Below, one piece after another: positions 1 to 9,673 of a DNA stretch of 64,000 nucleotides; the stretch's first letter is position 1; every line of letters starts with the position of its first letter. Below the pieces are notes generated by a model that saw nothing but the letters and a program-made list of their open reading frames with translations, did no database searches and was not told the origin of the DNA. The DNA lies in assembly GCA_037043235.1 (NCBI GenBank), contig JAWRVZ010000043.1, positions 3,385,001 through 3,449,000 of the forward strand. Reading direction: 5' to 3'. The stretch is from Rhodeus uyekii (Eukaryota; Chordata; Actinopteri; Cypriniformes; Acheilognathidae). A program made the translations under genes and the position numbers.

Positions 1-481
1 ACTAGTGAATCTCAAAGGGCCGAGGTAATTTCAGTTCATTAGGATTTAATCACATCGTTTGTAATTAATTTAGAGATGGATCCCAACATCCCTTCTTAGT
101 ATGCCAAGATAATGCAAAGAAGCATATAACGCTATGTACAATATTTATGAGTTCTTAATTAAATGTCTAAAAGTCAAAAATCCACACTAGAACTGAAACG
201 GAATAAACATTTATCACATTATTCTGTCCTGATGCGGCAGTAGAAAACCATCATGGAAGAGGACCATCATGGTAAATCAATTTTTTATTTATATTTATCC
301 TCGAGAAAAGGTTTTCACATTTCAAAACTTCATATTTAAAAAAGAAAAGAAAACAAGAAACAAGTTGTCTCAAGAAAAGGGCAGATGACATCTGGAGTGA
401 AACACAGGTAGAATTTGAATCTGTCTGAGATTTACTGAGCTGCCAGTCAAAGGCCAGCATCTGGTGCTCTCCCACACACAC

Positions 482-3288
482 CTTATCGGAGTAGATGGAC
501 ATGCGGGTGGTGAGGCCCACAACAGGTATACGGTAAAAACCAGCCGTGTAGGACACTGGAGTTGGAGTCAGATGGTCATTGGACTGGGGTGGGTGGCTCA
601 CCAAGATCGCATAGACCTGAGGACATGGGGATAGTGAGGAGACTAATATATATACAAATTTACTTGGCCTAATCTAATATAATCTGGTGTGTACTGTGTA
701 TAAAAATAAAGGTGGTAAACTGTAACACCATATTAATCAAGATTGGATGTATTGCCAGACAAAGATCACTAGGCCGACAAACATGATAATAATGGCATAA
801 ACATTAACTAAATTACATAAAAGTAAAATAAATGTAATCGATTTATCACGTGACTTAGTAAGTTAGTGAGTCTTAGTAAGTTACTACTAGATTCTGTTTG
901 GTCAATGGCGTCATCGAGTGCAGACGAAAGTTTGGTAACGCAGATTTAGATCGCGATGAATGGTTGGAACATTTCCCTTATTGCTTCCTGAGAAGTGATA
1001 TATCCATGTAGGCTACAGTTTGCAGTGTCGAATCTCTCTTAATTGGTAGTGAAGTAAATATTCACTATATTCAATATTCTCCGTGTACGGGCGCTAAATA
1101 GCATTCCGCTCATCCGGGTAACTAAGTGGCGCGAAGCTATTTCGTTGTACACGCTTTCTTGTTACAGAAGCAGTGTTGCCAGATTGGGCGGGTTCCCGCT
1201 CAATTGGGCTCCTTTTGGTCACGTCCGACCGGAAAAAAAATGCATTGGGCTGGTCGATAACAATTGGGCTTGTTTTTGATGACAAACCCGCCCAAATTTC
1301 AAATATAAATGCATATAAATTCTATTGAAACAAGCCTACAAATGCATAAAAATTCCACTAAAACAAGCCCCTCCCCAACAATCGCGTGTAGGTTTGATAT
1401 ATAATAACCTACTTCAGAACAGAAACGTCTTGCTTTCCACTGAAAATTATTAGGGTGTGGCAACGGTTTACTTGCCCAAAAAGTTTATTGTCATTTTACA
1501 TAATGAACTGTCCTATTAAATATAATGAATTTGTTTCACCTTACATTAAGGTAACTTGCAGCTAACCCGTTTTCTTGTAGCATTTGTACATTTTTCTATA
1601 TGAGTAATATAGAGGAAGTTGTAATCCTTTACACAACACGTGGCTGTTTTCGTTTGTTGCCTGTATTTGTTATCCACGCGTTTCTAAAAGGTAAAGCAAT
1701 TATTTAACCTTGCCAGACGAGCCAGTAAAATGTCAAAGTGTTGCTCTAACAGCAGTTTGCTTGTCACGAACTGCGTGTGCTTGAGTCTGTGCGCGCGTAT
1801 GTTAGGCGGGTGTGACTTTGTATGTTAATCCGTGTTGCAGCGTTGAAGTCTATAATCTCTTCCTCCATGCTGTGTAATATTCTACTAGAGTTTTCGTCAC
1901 AGAACAAAGCAGCTGTTATCTATGAGTCTGGCGCCATGTTGGCCTCGTTTTTCATTAAAATAGAGGCGGAGGGCCAGCGGTGATGCCAGGGTCAGTCATG
2001 TTACCTTAAACGCTTGATTTATGCCTGGATTTGTATTTATATGACGCTACATAAATCACAGTTTGTCACATATCCGATGTATTTAGCATTATTTCAGGCT
2101 CAGTTGATGTAATCTCTGAGCACAGTCTTCTCAACACGGCAGTGCTTGGCTGCTGAATGCTCACTCATTGGTAAGGTCAAAATGGACCCCTGGATCCTGT
2201 TGAATGTTTTCATTTCTCGCTCAAAAAGCGAGATTTGCGACAGCGCTTGACCTTGAAGAATACAAAGTTACAATAACAAAATCTGGCTGAAATTGACTGT
2301 CAGTAAATAAATGCACGTATATGATTCTGATTTTTAAGGTTTTGTAAGCGGACAATATTTATTTATTTCTACCAGAAACAATTAGCCTAGTACAAAGGTG
2401 AAAAACGAACAATGACACAATAAAAATATATTTAAAATTAAAGCTTGGTTTAAGTCTCTATACGGTAAATCCACAGGATAGTCATCAGAAACGGTAATGA
2501 TTAACAAATATAGATATTAATGTATAGATTGATTGATTTTTCTCAGCAAATACCAGATATTCTAGGTTATTTTGGTTGTTCTTTAATCTGAACTTGATAT
2601 TTTGAAGTTGTAAATAAACCGAAGATGATTGTTGTATGTTTTACAAGAACATCATGACAGTTTTTCTACCTCAAAATTTCACTTTAATTTAAGATTATAC
2701 TGTTTCTATAGGATAATAGTTTTGGAATATATTAGCAATTAAGTGAAAATGCATTATTTAGATCGAAACAGTTTAGGCAGAGAGGATATCACATAGCTAG
2801 TGCTATAGCAATTAAAACAAATTGTGTGTGTGTGTGTATATTTTTTTTTCTTTCTTTTTTTCTTTTTCTTATAGCACTAGCTATGTGACATCGCACTTTA
2901 AAATATTTTATGAACAAATATATTGGATGTTTTAAAAATACAAAAAGAAAGAAAATTCTAAGTATCTAAGTCTAGTCGAAAGGACTTGAAGGACTAGTCT
3001 ACTGCTGATGAGTTGAATAGACTAGTTTGCGACGGTTACCTGGTTGGAGATGAGGTCCTCGCAAACGGAGAGTGCCATCTGGATGGCGTTTGGTTTATGG
3101 GTGACTGAAATAGCGTTCATCTTGAACTTATCTTGGCCGTAAACAATGTTGGCTTGAGTGACAGCGTCTTTGAACACTTGTTCATATCTCTTCTGGCTCA
3201 GGACAGCCCCGATATTCACAGTCTTTGGTTCGCATCCGCCTCTCGCACAGGAGCACGAGATGAGGAAGGCGAACAGAACCAGACGCAT
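482..3288 (-). CDS. grin1: NMDA-type glutamate receptor subunit GluN1, first two coding exons (partial gene)
   Basis: This encodes the obligatory glycine-binding subunit of NMDA receptor channels in the neuronal postsynaptic membrane. Coding exon 1 is 3040..3288 (83 codons): ATG at 3288-3286, a hydrophobic signal peptide (MRLVLFAFLISCSCARG), then the start of the extracellular amino-terminal domain with the conserved stretch SVTHKPNAIQMALSVCEDLI. It ends CAG|gtaacc. Coding exon 2 is 482..616 (exactly 45 codons), acceptor tcag at 617, starting VYAILVSHPP and ending RMSIYSDK|gtgtgt. Both match the human GluN1 N-terminus closely and in the same exon phase. The third coding exon (SIHLSFLRTV in human) is not in 1-481, so the gene continues off the left edge. 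Human starts MSTMRLL; here the second of those ATGs is used, and no in-frame upstream ATG is evident. Teleosts carry two grin1 paralogues; which one this is cannot be decided here. Confidence 0.95.
617..3039 (-). other. grin1: grin1 intron 1
   Basis: This is a 2.4-kb AT-rich intron. It holds a 23-bp-arm inverted repeat (2785-2892), a short palindromic patch at 1180-1300 (GGGCGGGTT at 1187 facing AACCCGCCC at 1285) that looks like a DNA-transposon relic, and a (GT)n plus T/C-rich tract at 2824-2870. No other exon was recognised. Confidence 0.7.
2785..2892. repeat. Inverted repeat / potential hairpin in grin1 intron 1
   Basis: The arms are 2785-2807 (GATATCACATAGCTAGTGCT and on) and 2870-2892. 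They are complementary over 23 bp with one mismatch. They flank a 62-nt loop holding (GT)n and a T/C-rich run. Confidence 0.8.
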
Positions 3289-5372
3289 TTTGCCCTGGAT
3301 GGCAGAGGAGTCCAGCTGAGTGGCCCGTGGAGAATGCGTGTCGATGTCCGTTGATTAGACAGATCCGCTCTCACTGCGTGCTCTCCGGCAGCACTGGAAT
3401 GCGATCGCCCCAGTCTAGTCCGCTGAGGAATGGGCTTCAGTCATTGAGCCCGCTCATGAAACCCGTTCACATTCAAGAAACCCATGCCAACACGCCTTTT
3501 TAGAAAATGATGCTCGCTCCTGTTGATAGTCGCCTCGCATATGCGCTCTCTCTCTCTCACACACACACACACTCTCTCTCGCTCTCTCACTTTCCCTTTC
3601 TCTCTGTAGAACAGGTCAGCAATCAGTTTTCAAGTAATCAGTTTTGCAATAATGTTAAAGTCAACTTCTCCCGCTCTTGCCGTGACTGAATCACAGTCAA
3701 GGTTTTGTCAAAGGTGACCTGATGCTCTGCGAGAGACGCTGTCCTTGGTGCTGAGAGCTGTGCACGCGCACTGATGCGCGCGCACTCGCAGATTACGCCT
3801 GATATCACGGAGCTGTCACGGTCGAATAGACTGCAAAAAACATTTCCGTTAATGCGAGGAAAATCTCAGCTCATCACAGTGCCGTGTGATTGAACTGATC
3901 GGGCAACGTTGATGTGTAAGTCACACGAGATCAGTAAAATGTAGCCTACTATTTTTTTGTTTTGTTCATCCGAATTTCCTCACACGGAGGCAACCAGTAT
4001 TTAAACTACACTGACAAACTGGTTTATCATGGAATGGTATAGTTTGTGCCTTCAAATTAATCTGTTGGTGACATTTATCCTTAGTTTCTTTTAATATGAC
4101 ACATTATAAGTTAAAGTTGCCCTCTCCATTTGGCAACCTGATAAATCCGTGTCATTCTTATACATTTATAATGATCATCGTTTACGCGCCGAACTGTCGA
4201 TAAACTTGTTTTCTATTCATTTCAAACATAGGGATGCAACATTTTCTCATGAATATAATCAATGCGAGCTTGTCTCCATCTATCACCCATAGATAGCTCC
4301 AGAACAGGCGCGTTCAAGGGCTATAGAGAAATGCAACGAGACCCCCGTTACCAAGGAAACAAGCATCTCCGGTTTGAGATGCAAGTGTTTTTTTCCCCTT
4401 CTTCCACAGACATAGTAACTTACAATTATGAAAACTGCGTTTTATAAAATAAATCTAACATATGAAGGCTACTAAAAAGAGAGTGTAAGAAAAATCAAAT
4501 CAAATCTAGAAATTAAATGTCACAGGAAAGAAAGAAATGCTTCATTTTGATGCTGCATTTAGATTACCTCATTACTAGTGCCTGTTTTCGAGGACATCAC
4601 TCGTTATTATAGTTAGAAAAACTGCAACTTAAGTCTGATATGAATGGAATTTTGATTATAAAGGTCTTGTTTGGGTACAGCGAATGCCATCCCTGTGTCT
4701 GCTGTAGGTTGTTGTTTACCTTTACAACCATGCAAGTGCATTCATGGTATCTCAATACCAAGACTCTGTAAACAATGACGAAATTAGTTTATACTATTCA
4801 CAATCCAATGGTTATGATTTTGGTTGTATGCAACAAAAATATAAATGCCAACCCTGCTATGTTACGTTCACATATAGCGTACATACTTTTCGTTTCATGT
4901 TAGTCACACACCCACAAACACACGCAGAGGGGGATTAAGGCATGACATCATTTGAATGCAGGCGCAAACAACAGCAGGGTAGGAAATGCACAGATCAAAT
5001 AATCAGCAGGCTCTTTTCAGACATTATTTTTTTATTATCTGTTACTTTCATGGCGCAGTCAAGTTATGTGATCCATGGACTCGTTAAAAATAAGAGCAAT
5101 CATTAGACAGCAATACACAGAGCACTGAAGTGTGGATCTCTGCAAGACAAGGGAACGTGAATGAGAGGAGATGGCAGCCGAACCACTACTGAGATGCTTC
5201 AGGCTCTCAATAAATGATACCAGCAGAGTTAGTCTCAAACTGGCTCTCAGCTTCCAAGGTGTCAGTTTGGATCATGCAGTGGTGGTGTACTGTAGAATAC
5301 ATTCTGCACTGCTTGTTAGCGTGATTTCAGTGGGGATCATTGATATGTATCTCCTACACAAACAACACAAAA
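3289..5372. promoter_or_regulatory. grin1 5' UTR/promoter and adjacent spacer
   Basis: The first 550 bp (3289-3840) are GC- and CpG-richer than the surroundings and carry the RE1 element and a (CT)n/(CA)n tract at 3547-3605. This fits a neuronal CpG promoter. The TSS cannot be fixed by eye. From about 3,900 to 5,372 the sequence is AT-rich and no gene or repeat was recognised. Confidence 0.5.
3735..3756 (-). promoter_or_regulatory. RE1/NRSE (REST-binding) element upstream of grin1
   Basis: On the grin1 strand the sequence reads TCAGCACCAAGGACAGCG. It differs from the canonical NRSE core TCAGCACCACGGACAGCG only in the non-critical spacer. It lies about 450 bp upstream of the grin1 ATG. REST silencing of GRIN1 through an NRSE near its promoter is known in mammals, so the site probably restricts grin1 to neurons. 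Confidence 0.85.
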
Positions 5373-5377
5373 CATAT

Positions 5378-5779
5378 TGTCACGGATCGGATGAGAGAGG
5401 ACTCAAATGCAGGGGTAAAGGAGGATTTATTTATCAACATATAAACCAACATAAACGTAAAGCAAAAACCCACGAGGGGGAAACCTAACATAAACACTAA
5501 ATGTAACACAAACAAATCAGATCAAGCGTACACTAGGAACAGGGACCAGCTCAACGTGAAGACATCCGACAATGACACGACAAAGGACAGCAAACACACC
5601 GGGATTAAATAGGCAACACATGAGGGAAGGTGGTGATGAGAGACAGCTGGGAATGATTACAGGAAACAAGGAGGCGGGGCAGACACTAACAAGACACACA
5701 CACACGGGAGAGAGAGCAGTGCCACGGTTCTGTCCACTAAAACACTAATAACACTGGAAACAGAGACAGAACCGTGACA
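5378..5779 (-). repeat. 3' LTR of the element
   Basis: This is a 402-bp TG...CA LTR. It includes a near-terminal inverted repeat (5720-5734 against 5765-5779) that can fold the U3 end. AATAAA lies at 5431-5426 on the minus strand. Confidence 0.92.
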
Positions 5780-5793
5780 CTACCCCCCCTCTA
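5780..5793 (-). other. Polypurine tract next to the 3' LTR
   Basis: The sense strand reads TAGAGGGGGGGTAG immediately before TGTCACGG. This is the position and composition expected of a plus-strand primer. Confidence 0.75.
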
Positions 5794-5968
5794 AGGAACG
5801 CCACCTGGCGTTCCAACATGAAACAAAAACCCAACACCGACATCACCACCAAGCATAACACACAAGACAGGGAACTCAAGGAATAATGGGAAAATCAGGA
5901 AAGGGAGGGAGGGCAAACAGACAATATCAACAAAAATCAAGATAGTGAATACCAAGGAAAAGGCAAAT

Positions 5969-7153
5969 TCAAGATAGTCCAATCAACATAAAAAAAACTG
6001 AAAAGGCAGTCCTCAGGACCAGAGAAAGAAAAAAAAAATTATTAATCTCCAGGGAGGGGGGAACAGGAGGGTTGAGCCAGGGGGGCTCCCGGGGTACCGG
6101 TGGATCGGGCGGAACCGGTGGGTTGAGCCAGGTGGGCTCCCATGGTACCGGTGGATCGGGCGGAACCGGTGGGTTGAGCCAGGTGGGCTCCCATGGTACC
6201 GGTGGATCGGGCGGAACCGGCGGGTTGAGCCAGGTGGGCTCGGGCTCGGCCGGCGGGTCAGGCGGACAGAGTTCGGGCTCGGCCGGCGGGTCAGGCGGAC
6301 AGAGTTCGGGCTCGGCCGGCGGGTCAGGCGGACAGAGTTCGGGCTCGGCCGGCGGGTCAGGCGGACAGAGTTCGGGCTCGGCCGGCGGGTCAGGCGGACA
6401 GAGTTCGGGCTCGGCCGGCGGGTCAGGCGGACAGAGTTCGGGCTCGGCCGGCGGGTCAGGCGGACAGAGTTCGGGCTCGGCCGGCGGGTCAGGCGGACAG
6501 AGTTCGGGCTCGGCCGGCGGGTCAGGCGGACAGAGTTCGGGCTCGGCCGGCGGGTCAGGCGGACAGAGTTCGGGCTCGGCCGGCGGGTCAGGCGGACAGA
6601 GGTCGGGCTCGACCGGCGGGTCAGACGGACAGAGGTCGGGCTCGACCGGCGGGTCAGGCAGCGAAGGCTCTGGGACGACCGGCGGGTCAGGCAGCGAAGG
6701 CTCTGGGACGACCGGCGGGTCAGGCAGCGAAGGCTCTGGGACGACCGGCGGGTCAGGCAGCGAAGGCTCTGGGACGACCGGCGGGTCAGGCAGCGAAGGC
6801 TCTGGGACGACCTCAAAGACGGTCTTCCCATGTGTCCTCCAGGCTCTCAGGGCAGAGACAACAAAGAAAAGATCCACAGCCCTCTTAGCCTTAGCAGGGC
6901 TGACCAGCGGTGCAGTGGTGCCCTCCTGGCTGGCGGTGGTCTCCAGTGCGGCCTCCTGGCCGATAGCAGACTCCAGGACGGTCTCCTGGCCGGCAGCGGG
7001 CTCTGGGACGACGGCCCCCTGGCCGGCAGCAGGCTCTGGGTTGGCGGCCCTGTGCAGCTTCCAAGCTCGCACAGCGGCCACTGCATAGAAGAGGTCTACT
7101 GCCCTCTTAGCCTCGGCTGGGCTAATGGGATTCTTCCCCCGCTGAGTCCTCAT
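5969..7153 (-). CDS. Proline-rich tandem-repeat ORF inside the LTR element, 394 aa
   Basis: The ATG lies 17 nt inside the 5' LTR, as expected for the first ORF of the element. Residues about 1-110 contain a duplicated 26-residue helical motif (SPAEAKRAVDLFYAVAAVRAW near residue 11 and SPAKAKRAVDLFFVVSALRAW near residue 85), separated by Ala/Glu/Gln-rich sequence. The rest is tandem repeats: 11-residue units PSLPDPPVVPE (about 5), then PELCPPDPPAE-type (about 12), then a 17-residue unit rich in W, N and P (about 3.5). The C-terminus is hydrophobic (FFFLSLVLRTAFSVFFML). No zinc knuckle, protease or RT motif is seen. It could be a rapidly evolving Gag-like protein or a passenger; the function is unknown. 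The repeat units are multiples of 3 nt, so other frames are also open there and the ORF length alone is weak evidence of coding. Confidence 0.55.
   Translation of the reverse strand: MRTQRGKNPISPAEAKRAVDLFYAVAAVRAWKLHRAANPEPAAGQGAVVPEPAAGQETVLESAIGQEAALETTASQEGTTAPLVSPAKAKRAVDLFFVVSALRAWRTHGKTVFEVVPEPSLPDPPVVPEPSLPDPPVVPEPSLPDPPVVPEPSLPDPPVVPEPSLPDPPVEPDLCPSDPPVEPDLCPPDPPAEPELCPPDPPAEPELCPPDPPAEPELCPPDPPAEPELCPPDPPAEPELCPPDPPAEPELCPPDPPAEPELCPPDPPAEPELCPPDPPAEPELCPPDPPAEPELCPPDPPAEPEPTWLNPPVPPDPPVPWEPTWLNPPVPPDPPVPWEPTWLNPPVPPDPPVPREPPWLNPPVPPSLEINNFFFLSLVLRTAFSVFFMLIGLS
6068..6815. repeat. GC-rich minisatellite block inside the LTR element
   Basis: Three arrays lie side by side: a 51-bp unit at about 6068-6237 (3.5 copies), a 33-bp unit at about 6238-6655 (about 12 copies), and a second 33-bp unit at about 6655-6812 (5 copies). 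All periods are multiples of three. The units within an array are nearly identical, which points to recent expansion or homogenisation. Confidence 0.9.
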
Positions 7154-7157
7154 GTTG

Positions 7158-7169
7158 GTCGTGTCATTC
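7158..7169 (-). other. Putative self-priming primer-binding site
   Basis: On the element's sense strand, one base (G) after the LTR, comes AATGACACGAC (7168-7158). It is a perfect 11-nt complement of GTCGTGTCATT at 7373-7363 in the LTR, where the transcript should start. In Tf1 and fish sushi-type elements the RNA 5' end folds back to prime reverse transcription in this way. Confidence 0.7.
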
Positions 7170-7571
7170 TGTCACGGATCGGATGAGAGAGGACTCAAAT
7201 GCAGGGGTAAAGGAGGATTTATTTATCAACATATAAACCAACATAAACGTAAAGCAAAAACCCACGAGGGGGAAACCTAACATAAACACTAAATGTAACA
7301 CAAACAAATCAGATCAAGCGTACACTAGGAACAGGGACCAGCTCAACGTGAAGACATCCGACAATGACACGACAAAGGACAGCAAACACACCGGGATTAA
7401 ATAGGCAACACATGAGGGAAGGTGGTGATGAGAGACAGCTGGGAATGATTACAGGAAACAAGGAGGCGGGGCAGACACTAACAAGACACACACACACGGG
7501 AGAGAGAGCAGTGCCACGGTTCTGTCCACTAAAACACTAATAACACTGGAAACAGAGACAGAACCGTGACA
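7170..7571 (-). repeat. 5' LTR of the element
   Basis: This copy looks identical to the left one. The TATA-like TATTTAAT begins at 7403 (minus strand). Thirty nucleotides downstream, at 7373, lies GTCGTGTCATT, the predicted start of the RNA. Confidence 0.92.
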
Positions 7572-8829
7572 CATATATGCAAATGCTTTGGAGATATAAG
7601 CAAAGCACTGTGCAGCTTTGCTGCTGCATTTGATTTTCAGGCACAATAAGATTTTTTTCAGTTGAAATATCCTTCTGGATTGAAGTGAGACTCCTGGAAA
7701 TGTAATGTAGTTGAAAAGTAATGTTTCATTGGCTGTATGCTTTATCAACTTTTTTGGAACATGTGGTCCTTTGCATACATAATTGAAATCATTCTACCAC
7801 ACGCAAAAGAAAAAAAGTCTGTTTAATTATTCTCAGCCGTGCCTAATGAAGAGGCTTTTGCTCATAATTATCCAGTACAACGAAAACAGACACAGCCTTG
7901 TAATGGTGCTATTAGCGCAAAGGGAAATGGGATTTAGCCGAATGTTTTTATCTATTCTGACAGACACATTTTGATAAATCTAAAGGAGATTACTTGGAAT
8001 TAAACCTTGAAGTGTAAACACTGTGCAGGGCGGGAAATACATTGCATGTGCATGCAACATTTAAAACCTTCTGGTTTTCTCTTCCACTCAGAATTTAGCA
8101 GAGCTTCAGGGCAGAGCACATTTTCAGCACAATGGATTAACTATGTTTTAAGTCTGAGTAAAGTGTTTTTTTCCCTCTTAGATGTGTATTTGTATGCATG
8201 TAGGAGTATCTTATAAAAGGTAAGCAGGGTTGGCAGTTTGCCTTGTGTTTTTATTTATTTTATTAGTAGTATTATTAAGAGAAAAGCCTTTCTAGGGACA
8301 TGGGATGCAAATTAGCATGTGCTGCATTCTCTTTGTATAATATATATTTTTCTCTTCTTTTCTCCCCCCACCATAATCATTTGTTGTATCATCCTTATTC
8401 AAGTAATAATTTTTAATGCATGCAAGAAAATTGCAGAAGCAAGATTTATTGTGATGCTGGAATAAAGAAAATCAGCTCTCCTTCTGATCCAGATCCAAAA
8501 TATTATTTACTGTATTCATACAATATTTACCCCAACAGACTGATGTTTGATTCATGCTAGATGTGTTAAAATCATTGTGGTGTTGTGTACTCTGAGAGTA
8601 GGGGAGGGAGTGCAAAGCTGTGTAGAAGGAAAATAGCTCCACCTAATGGTGTAATAGTAGACCTTCAAGACTGTTTTCAGGATGCAAGGCCATCATCCGA
8701 GAAATTTGAAATGTTATCTGATCTCAGGAGCGCATATTTTTCAATTCCATTAAAGTTGCAATAATATTTTATCCATATGTTTTGACTATTGCTTTTAATT
8801 TAATTTTATTGGTAAAAATATATAAATAA

Positions 8830-9070
8830 GGTTTCATTTGTTAATAATATTAGTTCACATGAACAATACTTCAATACGGCATTTATTAATCCTAGTTCAT
8901 GTTAATTTCTCCATTTACTAATACATTTTTAAAAATGTCTTTAAAAAGGTTGTTTCTGTTAACATTAGTTAATGCACTGTAATCTAACACGAACAATTAT
9001 TTTATTAACATTAACCAAGGTTAAAAATGTATTGCTTAGTTAACTAATGTTAACAAATGAGACATTATTG
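8830..9070. mobile_element. MITE-like palindromic repeat
   Basis: The left end TTTCATTTGTTAATAATATT and the right end AACTAATGTTAACAAATGAG are inverted copies. The internal TTAACATTAGTTAATGCA also has inverted partners. This is a non-coding DNA-transposon derivative. Confidence 0.65.
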
Positions 9071-9117
9071 TAATGTATTACCATTTTATTTATATTTATT
9101 TCAACAGTTTTTCACAT

Positions 9118-9276
9118 TTTCTGTGATTCCAGTCTGTAGTTTCACTTGATTCTTCAGAAATCGTTCTAATATGCTAATTTGGTGTTTCTTATCAATGTTG
9201 AAAGGAGTAATCTTGCTTAATATTTTGTGGAAACCATGACATTTTTTTAAAGGATTCTTTGATGAATAGAAAGTTC
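9118..9276 (+). repeat. Fragment of the TTCAAAAGTTTG-ended cyprinid repeat family
   Basis: It shares the interior motifs CAGAAATC.TTCTAATATGCT and GATTCTTTGATGAATAGAAA with fuller copies at 13969, 26362, 48338, 54668 and 56960. Confidence 0.65.
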
Positions 9277-9641
9277 AGCGCATTAATTAAATAAAGGGCA
9301 TGGTATGCGCACTGAATTATCAATTATTAATGCTAATTATTAAGTAAATTACTTTAGGGTTAAATCATCCTTGTCTGAAGTGGTGAAGGGCTTGCCAGAC
9401 CACTGCGTCATGCCAGGGCTCTAGAAGTTTGAGTTTGCATGTTGAATAAATCAGATAAAAACAAAAAGCCGCATTGGTTCCATAGCCCTCACATCATCAT
9501 ATCACTATTTTAGGCATAAAGTATCAGCATGAAGTTGGAGTATTATCTGGCTTTGCACATATTTTAATATAAATTTAGACATGATAAAAAAAAAACGTTT
9601 GGTTTAAAATGTTAAATATTCGGACTCGTTTATCTCCCTCT

Positions 9642-9673
<32 letters not shown>

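Larger units (their letters stand above)
5378..7571 (-). mobile_element. Young non-autonomous LTR retrotransposon, self-priming (Tf1/sushi-like) signature
   Basis: Two direct LTRs of 402 bp (5378-5779 and 7170-7571) show no difference by eye. They flank a 1,390-bp interior. The 5-bp target duplication CATAT sits at 5373-5377 and 7572-7576. Each LTR begins TGTCACGG and ends CCGTGACA. Orientation is minus: the 5' LTR is on the right, the polypurine tract (AGAGGGGGGGTAG) abuts the left LTR, and the LTR has TATTTAAT (7403-7396) and AATAAA (5431-5426 in the left copy). The interior has only one long proline-rich ORF and no reverse transcriptase, integrase or protease, so the element must depend on enzymes from elsewhere. 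No tRNA-type TGG primer site follows the 5' LTR; instead there is a self-complementary site (see findings). Confidence 0.92.

Noticed and set aside
6238..6812. Regular repeats resembling a CRISPR array
   Set aside because: The units are contiguous with no unique spacers, and the DNA is vertebrate; it is a minisatellite.
6013..6831. 272-codon Arg/Ser-rich open frame on the minus strand, second frame
   Set aside because: Out-of-frame reading of the same repeats, entirely inside them and without a non-repeat domain.
6072..7088. 338-codon Gly/Ser-rich open frame on the plus strand over the minisatellite
   Set aside because: Shadow of GC-rich repeats whose period is a multiple of 3; it runs antisense to the element's LTR promoter, PPT and ORF.
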